64,000 nt of DNA. Source: Microbacterium sp. ABRD28. GTDB lineage: Bacteria; Actinomycetota; Actinomycetes; Actinomycetales; Microbacteriaceae. This document shows, piece by piece, positions 25,237 to 32,982 of this stretch (positions are counted from its first letter, which is position 1; each line of letters starts with the position of its first letter). The translations under genes were made by a program, and so were the position numbers. The stretch lies in the NCBI RefSeq assembly GCF_003850245.1, contig NZ_CP031015.1, forward strand, positions 3,038,001 through 3,102,000, in the 5' to 3' direction. Under the pieces are notes generated by a model. The model had not been told where the DNA came from. It did no database searches and was given only the letters and a program-made list of their open reading frames with translations.

Positions 25237-25318
25237 GGAAACCTCACTATGTCGGGGTCTGATCGCACGGGCATGCGCGATCGGGAACGGGCAAAAGCGG
25301 AAAATGCCTCGGGTCAGT

Positions 25319-25510
25319 CTAGCCGACGTCGGCGATCGGCCGCTGCAGGGCCTCGGTGACGGCCGATTCGGGCACCCGGTAGCTGCGTCCGAACCGGACA
25401 GCGGGGAGCTCTCCGGCATGCACGAGGCGGTAGACCGTCATCTTCGACACCCGCATGAGCTCGGCCACCTCGGCGACGGTGAGGAAGCGGACATCCGGCA
25501 AATCAGCCAC
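25319..25510 (-). CDS. Small excisionase/MerR-type HTH DNA-binding protein
   Basis: A 63-residue DNA-binding protein: FLTVAEVAELMRVSKMTVYRLV is the helix-turn-helix and GELPAVRFGRSYRVPESAV the wing, as in BldC/excisionase-like actinobacterial regulators. It is conserved next to bS22 in many actinobacteria (Rv0500A and the Streptomyces equivalent). The target genes are not evident here. GTG start with GGAAGGGG 6-7 nt upstream; a strong promoter (TTTACA-18-TAAAGT) lies about 50 nt further up, so this gene has a leader. Confidence 0.92.
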   Translation of the reverse strand: MADLPDVRFLTVAEVAELMRVSKMTVYRLVHAGELPAVRFGRSYRVPESAVTEALQRPIADVG

Positions 25511-25559
25511 GGTGCCCCCTTCCGGCGCTCGGCTCGCCTTTTGCAGTTCTGCTGGGCCT

Positions 25560-25589
25560 ACTTTATGGGGTCGCCGCGACGCGTGTAAA
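25560..25589 (-). promoter_or_regulatory. Promoter of HTH-bS22 genes
   Basis: On the minus strand TTTACA (25584-25589), an 18-nt spacer and TAAAGT (25560-25565). One of the best sigma-70-type promoters in the window, fitting a gene pair that includes a ribosomal protein. Confidence 0.7.
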
Positions 25590-25646
25590 CCCGTGTGACT
25601 GATGAGATCCGCGCGGCGGCCCCGTCGCCCCGGTGGACCGGGATGC

Positions 25647-26060
25647 TCAGCGTCCGGGCAGCTTCTTCAGCGCGTTCGCGACGGCGTGCTGAGCGGATGC
25701 CGCCGCCCGCCCGACGAGCTCCGCCGCGTGCGCCGCGGGCTCGGGCAGGGAGATCAGCGCGGCGGCGTCGGCGGCGACGAGCTCAGGGGTGTCGAGGAAG
25801 GGCACGAGCCAGTCATCGATCTCGTCGAGGGGCGCCGCCAGCAGGCTGTAGTAGCGGTGCTGGCCGACCTCGCGCACCGAGACGAGGTGCGCCTCGCGCA
25901 ACACCTTCAGGTGCTTCGAGACCGTCGGCTGGCTGACACCGAGGGCACTGACGATCTGCGACACGCTCGTGCCGTTCTCACCGGCGGTGGAGCGATCGAG
26001 CAGGAGCCTGAGGATGTCGCGTCGCGTCCCGTCTGCGATCACGTCGAAGATGTCCGCCAT
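25647..26060 (-). CDS. ArsR-family transcriptional regulator
   Basis: A 137-residue winged-helix regulator: MADIFDVIADGTRRDILRLLL is the first helix pair, SVSQIVSALGVSQPTVSKHLKVLREAHLV the HTH, and REVGQHRYYSL the wing. No CxC metal site is visible in the recognition helix, so it is probably not a classical metal sensor. The C-terminal 60 residues (Ala-rich helix) are longer than in minimal ArsR proteins and could mediate another contact. It is divergent from trkH by 69 bp. The ATG has TAACCT 6 nt upstream. Confidence 0.9.
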   Translation of the reverse strand: MADIFDVIADGTRRDILRLLLDRSTAGENGTSVSQIVSALGVSQPTVSKHLKVLREAHLVSVREVGQHRYYSLLAAPLDEIDDWLVPFLDTPELVAADAAALISLPEPAAHAAELVGRAAASAQHAVANALKKLPGR

Positions 26061-26066
26061 GGCATT

Positions 26067-26072
26067 AGGTTA
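26067..26072 (-). promoter_or_regulatory. -10 element, leaderless start of arsR-type gene
   Basis: TAACCT on the minus strand, 6 nt before the ATG at 26060. Confidence 0.45.
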
Positions 26073-26129
26073 GTGCCGCCCAGCGGCGGAGTACCATGAC
26101 TGAGGTTTTCTCGGCGAAAGGGGCGGCGC

Positions 26130-27566
26130 ATGCCGACGGGCCAGGCACGTGCGGCGTGGCGTCGAGTCCTCGCCGTCGGCGAACGCGCCTGGGACGCGCT
26201 GCGCAACCTCACCACGTCCTCCCCCGCACGCTTCGCCGTGCTGGTGTTCGCGTCGCTGATCCTCGTCTTCACCGCGCTCCTGTCCCTGCCCGCGGCGACC
26301 TACGGCGAGCGGCTGTCGTTGGCTGACGCGCTGTTCATGGCGGTGTCGACGATCTGCGTCACAGGTCTGACCACTGTCGACATCGCCACGACCTTCACCC
26401 CCCTCGGCCTGGTGATCATCTTCATCGGTGTCAACATCGGCGGCATGGGCGTGCTCACGCTCGCCTCGATCCTCGGCCTGATCATCTCCAAACGACTGGG
26501 ACTGCGCGCCAAGCTCATCGCCGCCAGCGACACCAACCCGCTCCGCAGCCACGGCGGACCCGTCAACGAGGGCCAGGCGGTGCGGCTCGGCGAGGTCGGC
26601 CAGCTGCTGCGCACCGTCGCCCTCTCGACACTCCTGATCGAAGCGGCCGTCGCGATTGCGCTGTGGCCGGCGCTGGTGTTCGCCGGCGTCGGCCCGCTCG
26701 AGGCCCTCTGGGAGGCGCCGTTCTATGCGGCGATGGCCTTCACCAACACCGGGTTCACCCCCAACGTCGGAGGACTCGAGCCGTTCGCCGACGACTACAT
26801 CCTGCTGACGATCCTGATGATCGCGGTCTTCCTCGGCAGCATCGGCTTCCCCGTCATCTACGCCCTCTGGAAGAACGTCTGGCACGTCAAGGCCTGGTCG
26901 CTGCACACCAAGCTGACTCTGATCACGACGGCGGTGCTGTTCGTCGCCGGCGCCGCGGCCTTCCTCACGCTCGAGTACGACAACCCCGGAACCTTCGGCT
27001 CGATGGACGCCTGGGACACCACGTTCCAAGCCTTCTTCCTTTCGGCGATGACACGCTCCGGCGGGTTCTCGGTCGTCGACATCGGCGAACTCAACGGCTC
27101 GTCGCTCGTGGTCGGGTCGATGCTCATGTTCGTCGGCGGAGGTTCCGCGTCCACGGCGGGCGGCATCAAGGTCACGACCTTGGCCGTCCTGGCTCTCGCG
27201 GTCTGGTCGGAGGCGAAGGGCCGCCAGTCGGTCGAGGTCTTCGGGCGTCGCATCCCCAGCGACGTGCAGCGCGTGGCCCTGTCGGTCGTGGCGTGGGGCG
27301 CGACGATCGTCGCTCTGTCGACGATCACCATCGCGCAGATCACCAAGGCACCGGTCGACGAGGTGCTCTTCGACGTCATCTCGGCGTTCGGCACCGTGGG
27401 CCTGTCGACCGGCCTGACGATGGAGCTTCCCGACTCCGCCGTGTACGTCCAGGCGCTCACCATCTTCATGGGCCGCATTGGTACAGTGACACTCGCCGCG
27501 GCCGTGGCCGCGTCATCCCGTTCGCAGCTCTACTCGCTGCCCGTGGAAAGGCCGATCGTTGGGTGA
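26130..27566 (+). CDS. TrkH/KtrB-type potassium channel subunit, copy 1
   Basis: Ion-conducting subunit of a K+ uptake system, 478 residues, with four pore repeats. Filter segments can be placed in order: ICVTGLTTVD, FTNTGFTPN, MTRSGGFSVVD and FGTVGLSTG. The conserved FVGGGSASTAGGIKVTT lies in the third repeat. Start ATG with AAAGGGG 8 nt upstream. It overlaps the following TrkA gene by 8 nt; the second trkH-trkA pair at 28.8-30.8 kb, in opposite orientation, shows the same overlap. The protein ends in ERPIVG, close to ERPAIG in the second copy. Confidence 0.95.
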   Translation: MPTGQARAAWRRVLAVGERAWDALRNLTTSSPARFAVLVFASLILVFTALLSLPAATYGERLSLADALFMAVSTICVTGLTTVDIATTFTPLGLVIIFIGVNIGGMGVLTLASILGLIISKRLGLRAKLIAASDTNPLRSHGGPVNEGQAVRLGEVGQLLRTVALSTLLIEAAVAIALWPALVFAGVGPLEALWEAPFYAAMAFTNTGFTPNVGGLEPFADDYILLTILMIAVFLGSIGFPVIYALWKNVWHVKAWSLHTKLTLITTAVLFVAGAAAFLTLEYDNPGTFGSMDAWDTTFQAFFLSAMTRSGGFSVVDIGELNGSSLVVGSMLMFVGGGSASTAGGIKVTTLAVLALAVWSEAKGRQSVEVFGRRIPSDVQRVALSVVAWGATIVALSTITIAQITKAPVDEVLFDVISAFGTVGLSTGLTMELPDSAVYVQALTIFMGRIGTVTLAAAVAASSRSQLYSLPVERPIVG

Positions 27567-28230
27567 TCGCATCAGGGGGGACGCGCCCGTCCTCGTCATC
27601 GGGCTCGGACGCTTCGGCGCCGCCTGCGCCGGCGAGCTCGACCGACTCGAGCGAGAAGTCCTCGCGATCGACGAGAGCCTCGAGCTCGTGCAGAAGTGGT
27701 CGGACCGGGTCACCCACACCGTCCAGGCCGACGCGCGCAACATCGATGCACTGAAGCAGATCGGCGCGCAGGACTTCCAGGTCGCCGTCGTCGCGGTCGG
27801 GTCGCTCATCGAGGCATCCGTCCTCATCACCGCCAACCTCGTCGACCTGAAGGTGCCGCAGATCTGGGCGAAGGCGGTCTCGCAGTCCCACGGCAAGATC
27901 CTCGCCCGCGTCGGCGCGAACCACGTCATCTACCCCGAGCGCGAAGCCGGCGAGCGCGTCGCCCACCTCGTCAGCGGACGCATGCTCGACTTCATCCGCT
28001 TCGACGACGATTTCGTGCTGGCCAAGATGTACCCGCCGAAGTTCATCCGCGGCGTGGGCCTGAACGAATCGGGCGTGCGCACCAAGTACAACGTCACCGT
28101 CGTCGGGGTGAAGAGCCCCGGCAAGCCGTTCCGCTACGCCGAGGCCAACACGGTCGTCACCAACCACGACCTCATCATCGTCTCGGGCACCAACTCCGAC
28201 ATCGAGCGGTTCGCGGCGCTCGACCGCTGA
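27559..28230 (+). CDS. TrkA/KtrA-type K+ uptake regulatory subunit, copy 1
   Basis: Cytoplasmic gating ring subunit of 223 residues: RCK-N Rossmann domain with VLVIGLGRFG and ADARNIDALKQIGAQDF, then RCK-C from about 140. It binds nucleotides and controls the TrkH channel. The start is TTG at 27559, inside the end of trkH (8-nt overlap), with GAAAGG 7 nt upstream; no other start exists before the Rossmann strand, so TTG is effectively forced. The transcript ends before an inverted repeat at 28245-28329. Confidence 0.94.
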   Translation: MGDRIRGDAPVLVIGLGRFGAACAGELDRLEREVLAIDESLELVQKWSDRVTHTVQADARNIDALKQIGAQDFQVAVVAVGSLIEASVLITANLVDLKVPQIWAKAVSQSHGKILARVGANHVIYPEREAGERVAHLVSGRMLDFIRFDDDFVLAKMYPPKFIRGVGLNESGVRTKYNVTVVGVKSPGKPFRYAEANTVVTNHDLIIVSGTNSDIERFAALDR

Positions 28231-28244
28231 TGGGGATCGTCCCC

Positions 28245-28329
28245 AACTCCTGCAGAACTCCGCAAGAATCGGCTGAAACCCGTGTGGAACCGGTTGCAAC
28301 GGCGCCGCGGCGCACGGTTTGCAGGAGTT
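28245..28329. repeat. Inverted repeat downstream of trkA copy 1
   Basis: AACTCCTGCA at 28245-28254 and TGCAGGAGTT at 28320-28329 are exact complements, extended by further matches on each side, with a 65-nt spacer. It follows the trkA stop by 14 nt. It could be a terminator or one of a family of gene-end hairpins in this genome. The rest of the 28231-28391 gap has no open frame of note. Confidence 0.65.
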
Positions 28330-28391
28330 AGGCACGCGCCGGACTCGTCAACCCGGTGGCAGGTGTCGCGGGGTGGGGCCAGAATGCCCGC

Positions 28392-28769
28392 ATGACCGAC
28401 AGACAGCAGACGGATGCCGCGGCGCGCCGCTTCATCGACAGCTACCTCATCGCCTGGCGCTCGAATGAGCCCGACGACATCCGGGCCCTCTTCACCGAGG
28501 ACGCCGTGCTGAGGTTCGAGCCGTGGACGACGGCGTTCACCGGTCACGACGCGATCGTCGCCGAATGGCTGCGACGACGGGACGAACCCGACTCGTTCAC
28601 CTTCACCTGGGACGTGGTGGGCATCGACGGCGACCGCGCGTTCATCCAGGCGGAGACGGCGTACACGGGTGGCCGGAGCTACAGCAACCTCTGGGTGATC
28701 GACCTCGCCGAGGACGGCCGGGCTCGGTCGTTCGTCGAATGGTGGATGGACCGCTCGAAGACCAGTTGA
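28392..28769 (+). CDS. NTF2-like (SnoaL-fold) protein
   Basis: A 125-residue protein of the nuclear transport factor 2 / SnoaL-like fold: FIDSYLIAWRSNEPDDIRALFTED at the N-terminus and the beta-rich TFTWDVVGIDGDRAFIQAET, ending FVEWWMDR. Members range from isomerases to ligand binders, so no activity can be assigned. The ATG at 28392 is 6 nt after CAGAAT, a weak -10, and no Shine-Dalgarno is present. It lies alone between the two facing trk operons and is convergent with trkA copy 2 (12-nt gap). Confidence 0.85.
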   Translation: MTDRQQTDAAARRFIDSYLIAWRSNEPDDIRALFTEDAVLRFEPWTTAFTGHDAIVAEWLRRRDEPDSFTFTWDVVGIDGDRAFIQAETAYTGGRSYSNLWVIDLAEDGRARSFVEWWMDRSKTS

Positions 28770-28781
28770 TCCGCGCGGCGG

Positions 28782-29477
28782 TCAGCGCAGCTGCGCGAAC
28801 GACTCCACGCGCTGGGTCGGTCCGACGATGAGGATCGCGTCGCCGTCCCCGACGACGGTCTGCCCGTCGGCGTTCTGCCACTCATGACCCGCGCTTTTGA
28901 ACGCGGTCACGGTTATGCCGTGCGTCTTGCGGATCGAGGTCTCCCCCAGCGGCACCCCGCGGATGAAGGCGGGCGGCGCGATCTTGGCCAGGGCGTACCC
29001 CGGCTCGATCTCGAGGTAGTCCATCGCGGCGCCTCGGACGAGGTGCGCGACTCGCCGCCCCATGTCGTTCTCGGGGAAGACGACCCGGTGCACGCCGAGC
29101 TGGGAGAGGATGCGGCCGTGCTGGGCGTTCTCGGCTTTGGCCCAGATGACCGGCACCTTCAGGTGAAGCAGCAGCGACGCGGTGAGGATCGACGCTTCGA
29201 TGTCGTGCCCGATCGAGACCACCACCCGGTCGAACTGGTCGACGGCGAGCTGGCGGAGGACCTCCTCCTTCGTCGCGTCCGCGCGCACCACCTGGGTCAA
29301 CACGCCGTTGAACGACTGCACGATCTCTTCGTCGCGATCGATGCCGAGCACCTCGGTGCCGGTGAGCATGAGCTCCTCAGCCAGAGCGCTGCCGAAGCGG
29401 CCGAGGCCGATGACGGCGACGGAGTCGGCCTCGGCGATGCGCCGGGACGTGTCGCTGAAGAGCGAGAACTTAGCCAA
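28782..29477 (-). CDS. TrkA/KtrA-type K+ uptake regulatory subunit, copy 2
   Basis: RCK protein of 231 residues: VAVIGLGRFGSALAEELMLTG nucleotide-binding fold, then VFPENDMGRRVAHLVRGAAMDYL and an RCK-C domain ending in VGDGDAILIVGPTQRVESF. It partners the TrkH copy 2 encoded directly upstream. TTG start at 29477, overlapping the trkH stop by 8 nt exactly as in copy 1. Sequence is clearly homologous to copy 1 but diverged throughout, so this is an old duplication or separate acquisition, not a recent one. Confidence 0.94.
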   Translation of the reverse strand: MAKFSLFSDTSRRIAEADSVAVIGLGRFGSALAEELMLTGTEVLGIDRDEEIVQSFNGVLTQVVRADATKEEVLRQLAVDQFDRVVVSIGHDIEASILTASLLLHLKVPVIWAKAENAQHGRILSQLGVHRVVFPENDMGRRVAHLVRGAAMDYLEIEPGYALAKIAPPAFIRGVPLGETSIRKTHGITVTAFKSAGHEWQNADGQTVVGDGDAILIVGPTQRVESFAQLR

Positions 29478-30834
29478 TGGCGGGCCTCTCTTTCGGAAGT
29501 TCGTAGAGCACGCGCCGCTCGCGCAGGGCGAGGGCGGTGCCGAGCGTGAGCGGTCCGATCCGGCCGAGGAACATCAGGATCACCAGGATGACCTCGGCGG
29601 CCGGTGGCAGCGTGCCAGTGATGCCCGTCGACAGCCCCACCGTGCCGAACGCCGACACCGCCTCGAAAAGGACGCGGTCGAAATCGAGGTCCGTGATGAG
29701 CATCAGCGCGATGACGGCCGTCATGATCGCGGCGATGGCCATCAGCACCACCGCGATCGCCTGCCGGTGCACCGCCCGCGACAGCCGCTTGCCGAAGACG
29801 TTCACGGCCCCCTCGCCGCGGAGCTCGGTGAGCAGGATGAAGAAGAGCACCGCGAAGGTGGTCACCTTGATGCCGCCGGCGGTGCCGGCTGGCCCGCCGC
29901 CGATAAACATCAGCACGTCCATGCCGACCCAGGTCTCGTCGCGCATCAGGCCGATGTCGACGGAGTTGAATCCCGCGGTGCGGGTCTGGACCGAGTGGAA
30001 GAACCCGATCAGCAGACGCGACATCGGATCGTAGGCGCCGAGGGTGTCGGGGTTCGACCACTCCAGCGCGGTGATGAAGATCCATCCCGCGACGAGGAGC
30101 ACCGCGGTGGCCCAGAGCACGATCCGGGTGTTCATGCTCCAGTGCAGGGGTCGGCGCCACTCCCGCCGCAGCTGCATGATCACGGGGAACCCCAGACCAC
30201 CGAGGATGACCGCAGCGCAGATGGGCAGGCAGATCCACGGGTCGGCGGCGAAGCCGATGAGGTTGTCGGTGTACAGCGCGAAGCCGGCGTTGTTGAACGA
30301 CGACACGGCGTGGAACAGCCCGTGCCAGGCCGCCTCGCCGGGCGAATAGGCGTACCCCCAGAGGAAGCGTGCGAAGAGGAAGACGAAGACGACAGCTTCC
30401 ACGGCGAGGGAGATCAGCACGATCCCGCGGATCGCAGTCCGCACGTCGGCGAAGCCGACGGCGCGGGATTCCGCGGCGGCGTTCAACCGCGACCGCACGC
30501 TCACCCGACGAGCCAGTACCAGGCCGATGAGCGTCGCCATGATCATGATGCCGAGACCGCCGAGCTGGATCAGCAGCATGATCACCACCAGTCCGAACCC
30601 GCTCCAGTGCGTCGCGGTGTCGACCACGGTGAGCCCGGTCACCGCGACCGCGGAGGTCGCAGTGAACAGTGCGTCGTAGAAGTCCGTCCACTCGCCCCGT
30701 GCTGACGAGATCGGCAGTGCCAGCAGTCCGGTGCCCGCGAAGATCGCGCCGGCGAAGCCGAGCGCGACAGCCTGCGGCGGCTGGAGACGGATCCGGCGGC
30801 CACGGCGGGTGGGCGCGGTGACGCGGGTCGACAC
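29470..30834 (-). CDS. TrkH/KtrB-type potassium channel subunit, copy 2
   Basis: K+ channel subunit of 454 residues with filter segments in SAVAVTGLTVVD, SFNNAGFALYTDN, QTRTAGFNSVD and FGTVGLSTG. FIGGGPAGTAGGIKVTT matches the equivalent segment of copy 1. The composition of the first and third filters is closest to KtrB proteins, which can be Na+-coupled. GTG start with TAGGCT 8 nt before it. It forms an operon with trkA copy 2 and faces copy 1 tail to tail across 28.2-28.8 kb. Confidence 0.94.
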   Translation of the reverse strand: MSTRVTAPTRRGRRIRLQPPQAVALGFAGAIFAGTGLLALPISSARGEWTDFYDALFTATSAVAVTGLTVVDTATHWSGFGLVVIMLLIQLGGLGIMIMATLIGLVLARRVSVRSRLNAAAESRAVGFADVRTAIRGIVLISLAVEAVVFVFLFARFLWGYAYSPGEAAWHGLFHAVSSFNNAGFALYTDNLIGFAADPWICLPICAAVILGGLGFPVIMQLRREWRRPLHWSMNTRIVLWATAVLLVAGWIFITALEWSNPDTLGAYDPMSRLLIGFFHSVQTRTAGFNSVDIGLMRDETWVGMDVLMFIGGGPAGTAGGIKVTTFAVLFFILLTELRGEGAVNVFGKRLSRAVHRQAIAVVLMAIAAIMTAVIALMLITDLDFDRVLFEAVSAFGTVGLSTGITGTLPPAAEVILVILMFLGRIGPLTLGTALALRERRVLYELPKERPAIG

Positions 30835-30842
30835 GGCTGTGT

Positions 30843-30848
30843 AGCCTA
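30843..30848 (-). promoter_or_regulatory. -10 element, leaderless start of trkH copy 2
   Basis: TAGGCT on the minus strand, 8 nt before the GTG at 30834. Confidence 0.5.
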
Positions 30849-30892
30849 CGCCGTTCCGCAGAGCGCGGCGATGACGCGCCGAGGCGGGACCC

Positions 30893-31735
30893 TCACGCGC
30901 CGGCGGCGAGCTCCTTCGCCCGCGCGAGCGCGGCGTCGGTGGCGCGGGTGAACACCTCGTCGAGGCGTGCCTCCTGCAGCACGGCCACGGCCCGCTCGGT
31001 GGTGCCCTTGGGGCTCGTGACGCGGCGCCGCAACTCGGCAGGGTCTTCCCCGGTCGCCGCGAGCAGCGCCGTCGCGCCGGCGAAGGTCTGCTCGACCATC
31101 ACACGGGCGTCCCCCTCGGCGAAGCCCTTGCCGATCGCCGCGCGCGTCAGCTGCTCGATGAGGAGGAAGACGTACGCCGGCCCCGACCCCGAGATCGTCG
31201 ACAGCGCGTCGATCTGCTCCTCGGGCAGTTCGATCACGGTCCCCACGGTCTCGAAGAGACGGCGGATGACGCGGGTATCGTCCTCGCTCGCCCGGTTCCC
31301 CGCCGCGAGCCCGGTGACGGCCTTGCCGACGAGCGCCGGTGTGTTCGGCATGGAGCGGAACACGGCGACATCCGTCCCCAGGATCTGCTCGAACGTGGCC
31401 AGTGTCACCCCGGCCGCGAGGCTCACCACGATCGTGCCGGGGCGCAGGTGCGGGCCGATCTCATGCAGGAGGTCGGGCACCATTGCGGGCTTCACCCCGA
31501 CGAGGACGATGTCGGCCTTCGCCGCCGCCCGGGCGTTGGCGTCGGGCTCGTCCTCGAGGGCGAGACTCGTCACCGACGGGACGGATGCCAGCTCCTCGGC
31601 CTTCGCACGGGAGCGGTTGGTCGCGATGATCCCTTCCGTGGCGAGCGCCGACGCCGCGACACCGCGGAGAACCGCTCCTCCCATCGACCCTGCTCCGAGA
31701 ACGGCGATGGACGGCAGTGTGAAGTCGTCGGTCAT
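30893..31735 (-). CDS. proC: Pyrroline-5-carboxylate reductase (ProC)
   Basis: NAD(P)H-dependent last step of proline synthesis; 280 residues. The Rossmann motif SIAVLGAGSMGGAVLRG opens the protein, VFRSMPNTPALVGKAVTGLA lies mid-way, and the family signature GSGPAYVFLLIEQLTRAAIG is in the C-terminal helical domain, with RRRVTSPKGTTERAV near the end. Length and motifs are complete. The ATG at 31735 follows TAGGAT by 6 nt. It stands alone here, whereas in mycobacteria it neighbours the HTH-bS22 pair found 5.4 kb away in this window. Confidence 0.96.
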   Translation of the reverse strand: MTDDFTLPSIAVLGAGSMGGAVLRGVAASALATEGIIATNRSRAKAEELASVPSVTSLALEDEPDANARAAAKADIVLVGVKPAMVPDLLHEIGPHLRPGTIVVSLAAGVTLATFEQILGTDVAVFRSMPNTPALVGKAVTGLAAGNRASEDDTRVIRRLFETVGTVIELPEEQIDALSTISGSGPAYVFLLIEQLTRAAIGKGFAEGDARVMVEQTFAGATALLAATGEDPAELRRRVTSPKGTTERAVAVLQEARLDEVFTRATDAALARAKELAAGA

Positions 31736-31741
31736 CCCGCC

Positions 31742-31747
31742 ATCCTA
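31742..31747 (-). promoter_or_regulatory. -10 element, leaderless start of proC
   Basis: TAGGAT on the minus strand, 6 nt before the ATG at 31735. Confidence 0.5.
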
Positions 31748-31780
31748 CGAACCCACCCCGACGCGCCCGAGGCCCCGGGC

Positions 31781-31786
31781 TATAGT
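31781..31786 (+). promoter_or_regulatory. -10 element of alpha/beta hydrolase gene
   Basis: TATAGT, close to consensus, with a CCGACG hexamer 17 nt upstream as a weak -35. It predicts a leader of about 37 nt that includes the AGAAGGAG ribosome binding site before ATG 31831. Confidence 0.55.
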
Positions 31787-31830
31787 CGAGACGGCGGGGC
31801 GTGGACGCCCCGGGCGAGAAGGAGACTGCG

Positions 31831-32955
31831 ATGATCACGCCCCCGAATTCGCTCTTCGACGGCATCAGCTCACGAATCATCGACACGCCCGACGTGGCGA
31901 TCAACATCCTCGAACGCCGCGGTGACGACCCCGAGACGACACCTCAGAAGACGGTGGTCCTGGTGCACGGGAACGTCTCGTCGGCACTCTTCTGGCAGCC
32001 CACCATGCTCGATCTGCCGAGCGATCTGCGCGTGATCGCCATCGACCTGCGGGGTTTCGGCGGCAGCGAGCACACCCCCGTCGACGCCACGCGGGGTGTC
32101 CGAGACTTCAGCGACGACATCTTCGCCGTCCTGCAGGTTCTCGGCCTCCCCACGGCGCACTTCGTCGGCTGGTCGATGGGCGGCGGTGTGGTCATGCAGT
32201 ACGCCCTCGATCATCCCGTGCTGAGCCTGACCCTTCAGGCCCCCGTCTCGCCGTACGGCTTCGGCGGCACCCGCCGCGACGGCTCGCGGCTCACCGGCGA
32301 CGACGCCGGCTGCGGCGGCGGCGGGGCGAACCCCGACTTCGTCGAACGCCTCATCTCGCATGACACCGGCGACGCGGCCCAGACCTCCCCTCGCAGCGTC
32401 TTCCGCGCCGCCTACGTCGCCCCGGGCTTCACCACGCCCCACGAAGACGTCTTCGTCGAGTCGATGCTCACCACCTCGACCGCCGAGGGCAACTACCCCG
32501 GCAACTCGGTGCCGAGCAAGAACTGGCCGGGCTTCGGCGCGGGACACCTCGGGGTGCTCAACACCATGGCCCCGAAGTACTTCGACGTCTCGGGCATCGT
32601 CGACCTCGACGACAAGCCGCCGGTCCTGTGGATCCACGGCAGCGTCGACGCGATCGTCGCCGACGGGTCGTTCTACGATTTCAACCACCTCGGCGCCCTC
32701 GGGATCGTCCCCGGCTGGCCGGGGGCCGACGTCGCCCCCGCCCAGGAGATGATCTCGCAGACCCGCGACGTGCTGAAGACCTACAAGGCAGGCGGGGGCG
32801 ATGTCACCGAGATCGAACTCGAGGGCACCGGTCACGCCCCGCACCTCGAGCGGCCCGACGAGTTCCGTCGCGCCCTGCTCCTGACGATCGGCTACACCGG
32901 CGATCGCCCCGATGCGCCGCCCACCGAGGCGATCGTCATCCGCTCGGCCGACTGA
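31831..32955 (+). CDS. Alpha/beta-fold hydrolase
   Basis: A 374-residue alpha/beta hydrolase. VVLVHGNVSSALFW holds the oxyanion HG, AIDLRGFGGSE the strand-4 turn, FVGWSMGGGVVMQY the nucleophilic serine elbow, PPVLWIHGSVDAIV the acid region, and GTGHAPHLERPDEF the catalytic His. The insert between Ser and Asp, about 130 residues, is larger than usual and carries a Gly-rich DDAGCGGGGANPDFVERL. Substrate unknown. The ATG at 31831 follows AGAAGGAGACTGCG. The F420/LLM oxidoreductase gene 27 nt downstream is probably co-transcribed. Confidence 0.9.
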   Translation: MITPPNSLFDGISSRIIDTPDVAINILERRGDDPETTPQKTVVLVHGNVSSALFWQPTMLDLPSDLRVIAIDLRGFGGSEHTPVDATRGVRDFSDDIFAVLQVLGLPTAHFVGWSMGGGVVMQYALDHPVLSLTLQAPVSPYGFGGTRRDGSRLTGDDAGCGGGGANPDFVERLISHDTGDAAQTSPRSVFRAAYVAPGFTTPHEDVFVESMLTTSTAEGNYPGNSVPSKNWPGFGAGHLGVLNTMAPKYFDVSGIVDLDDKPPVLWIHGSVDAIVADGSFYDFNHLGALGIVPGWPGADVAPAQEMISQTRDVLKTYKAGGGDVTEIELEGTGHAPHLERPDEFRRALLLTIGYTGDRPDAPPTEAIVIRSAD

Positions 32956-32982
32956 CCGTCTCGACATTCGAGCCGCCACGCA

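Noticed and set aside
25647..26060. ArsR-type gene as a metal-responsive regulator of the adjacent trkH
   Set aside because: No metal-binding cysteines in the recognition helix and its own start is immediately preceded by a separate -10; control of trkH cannot be supported.
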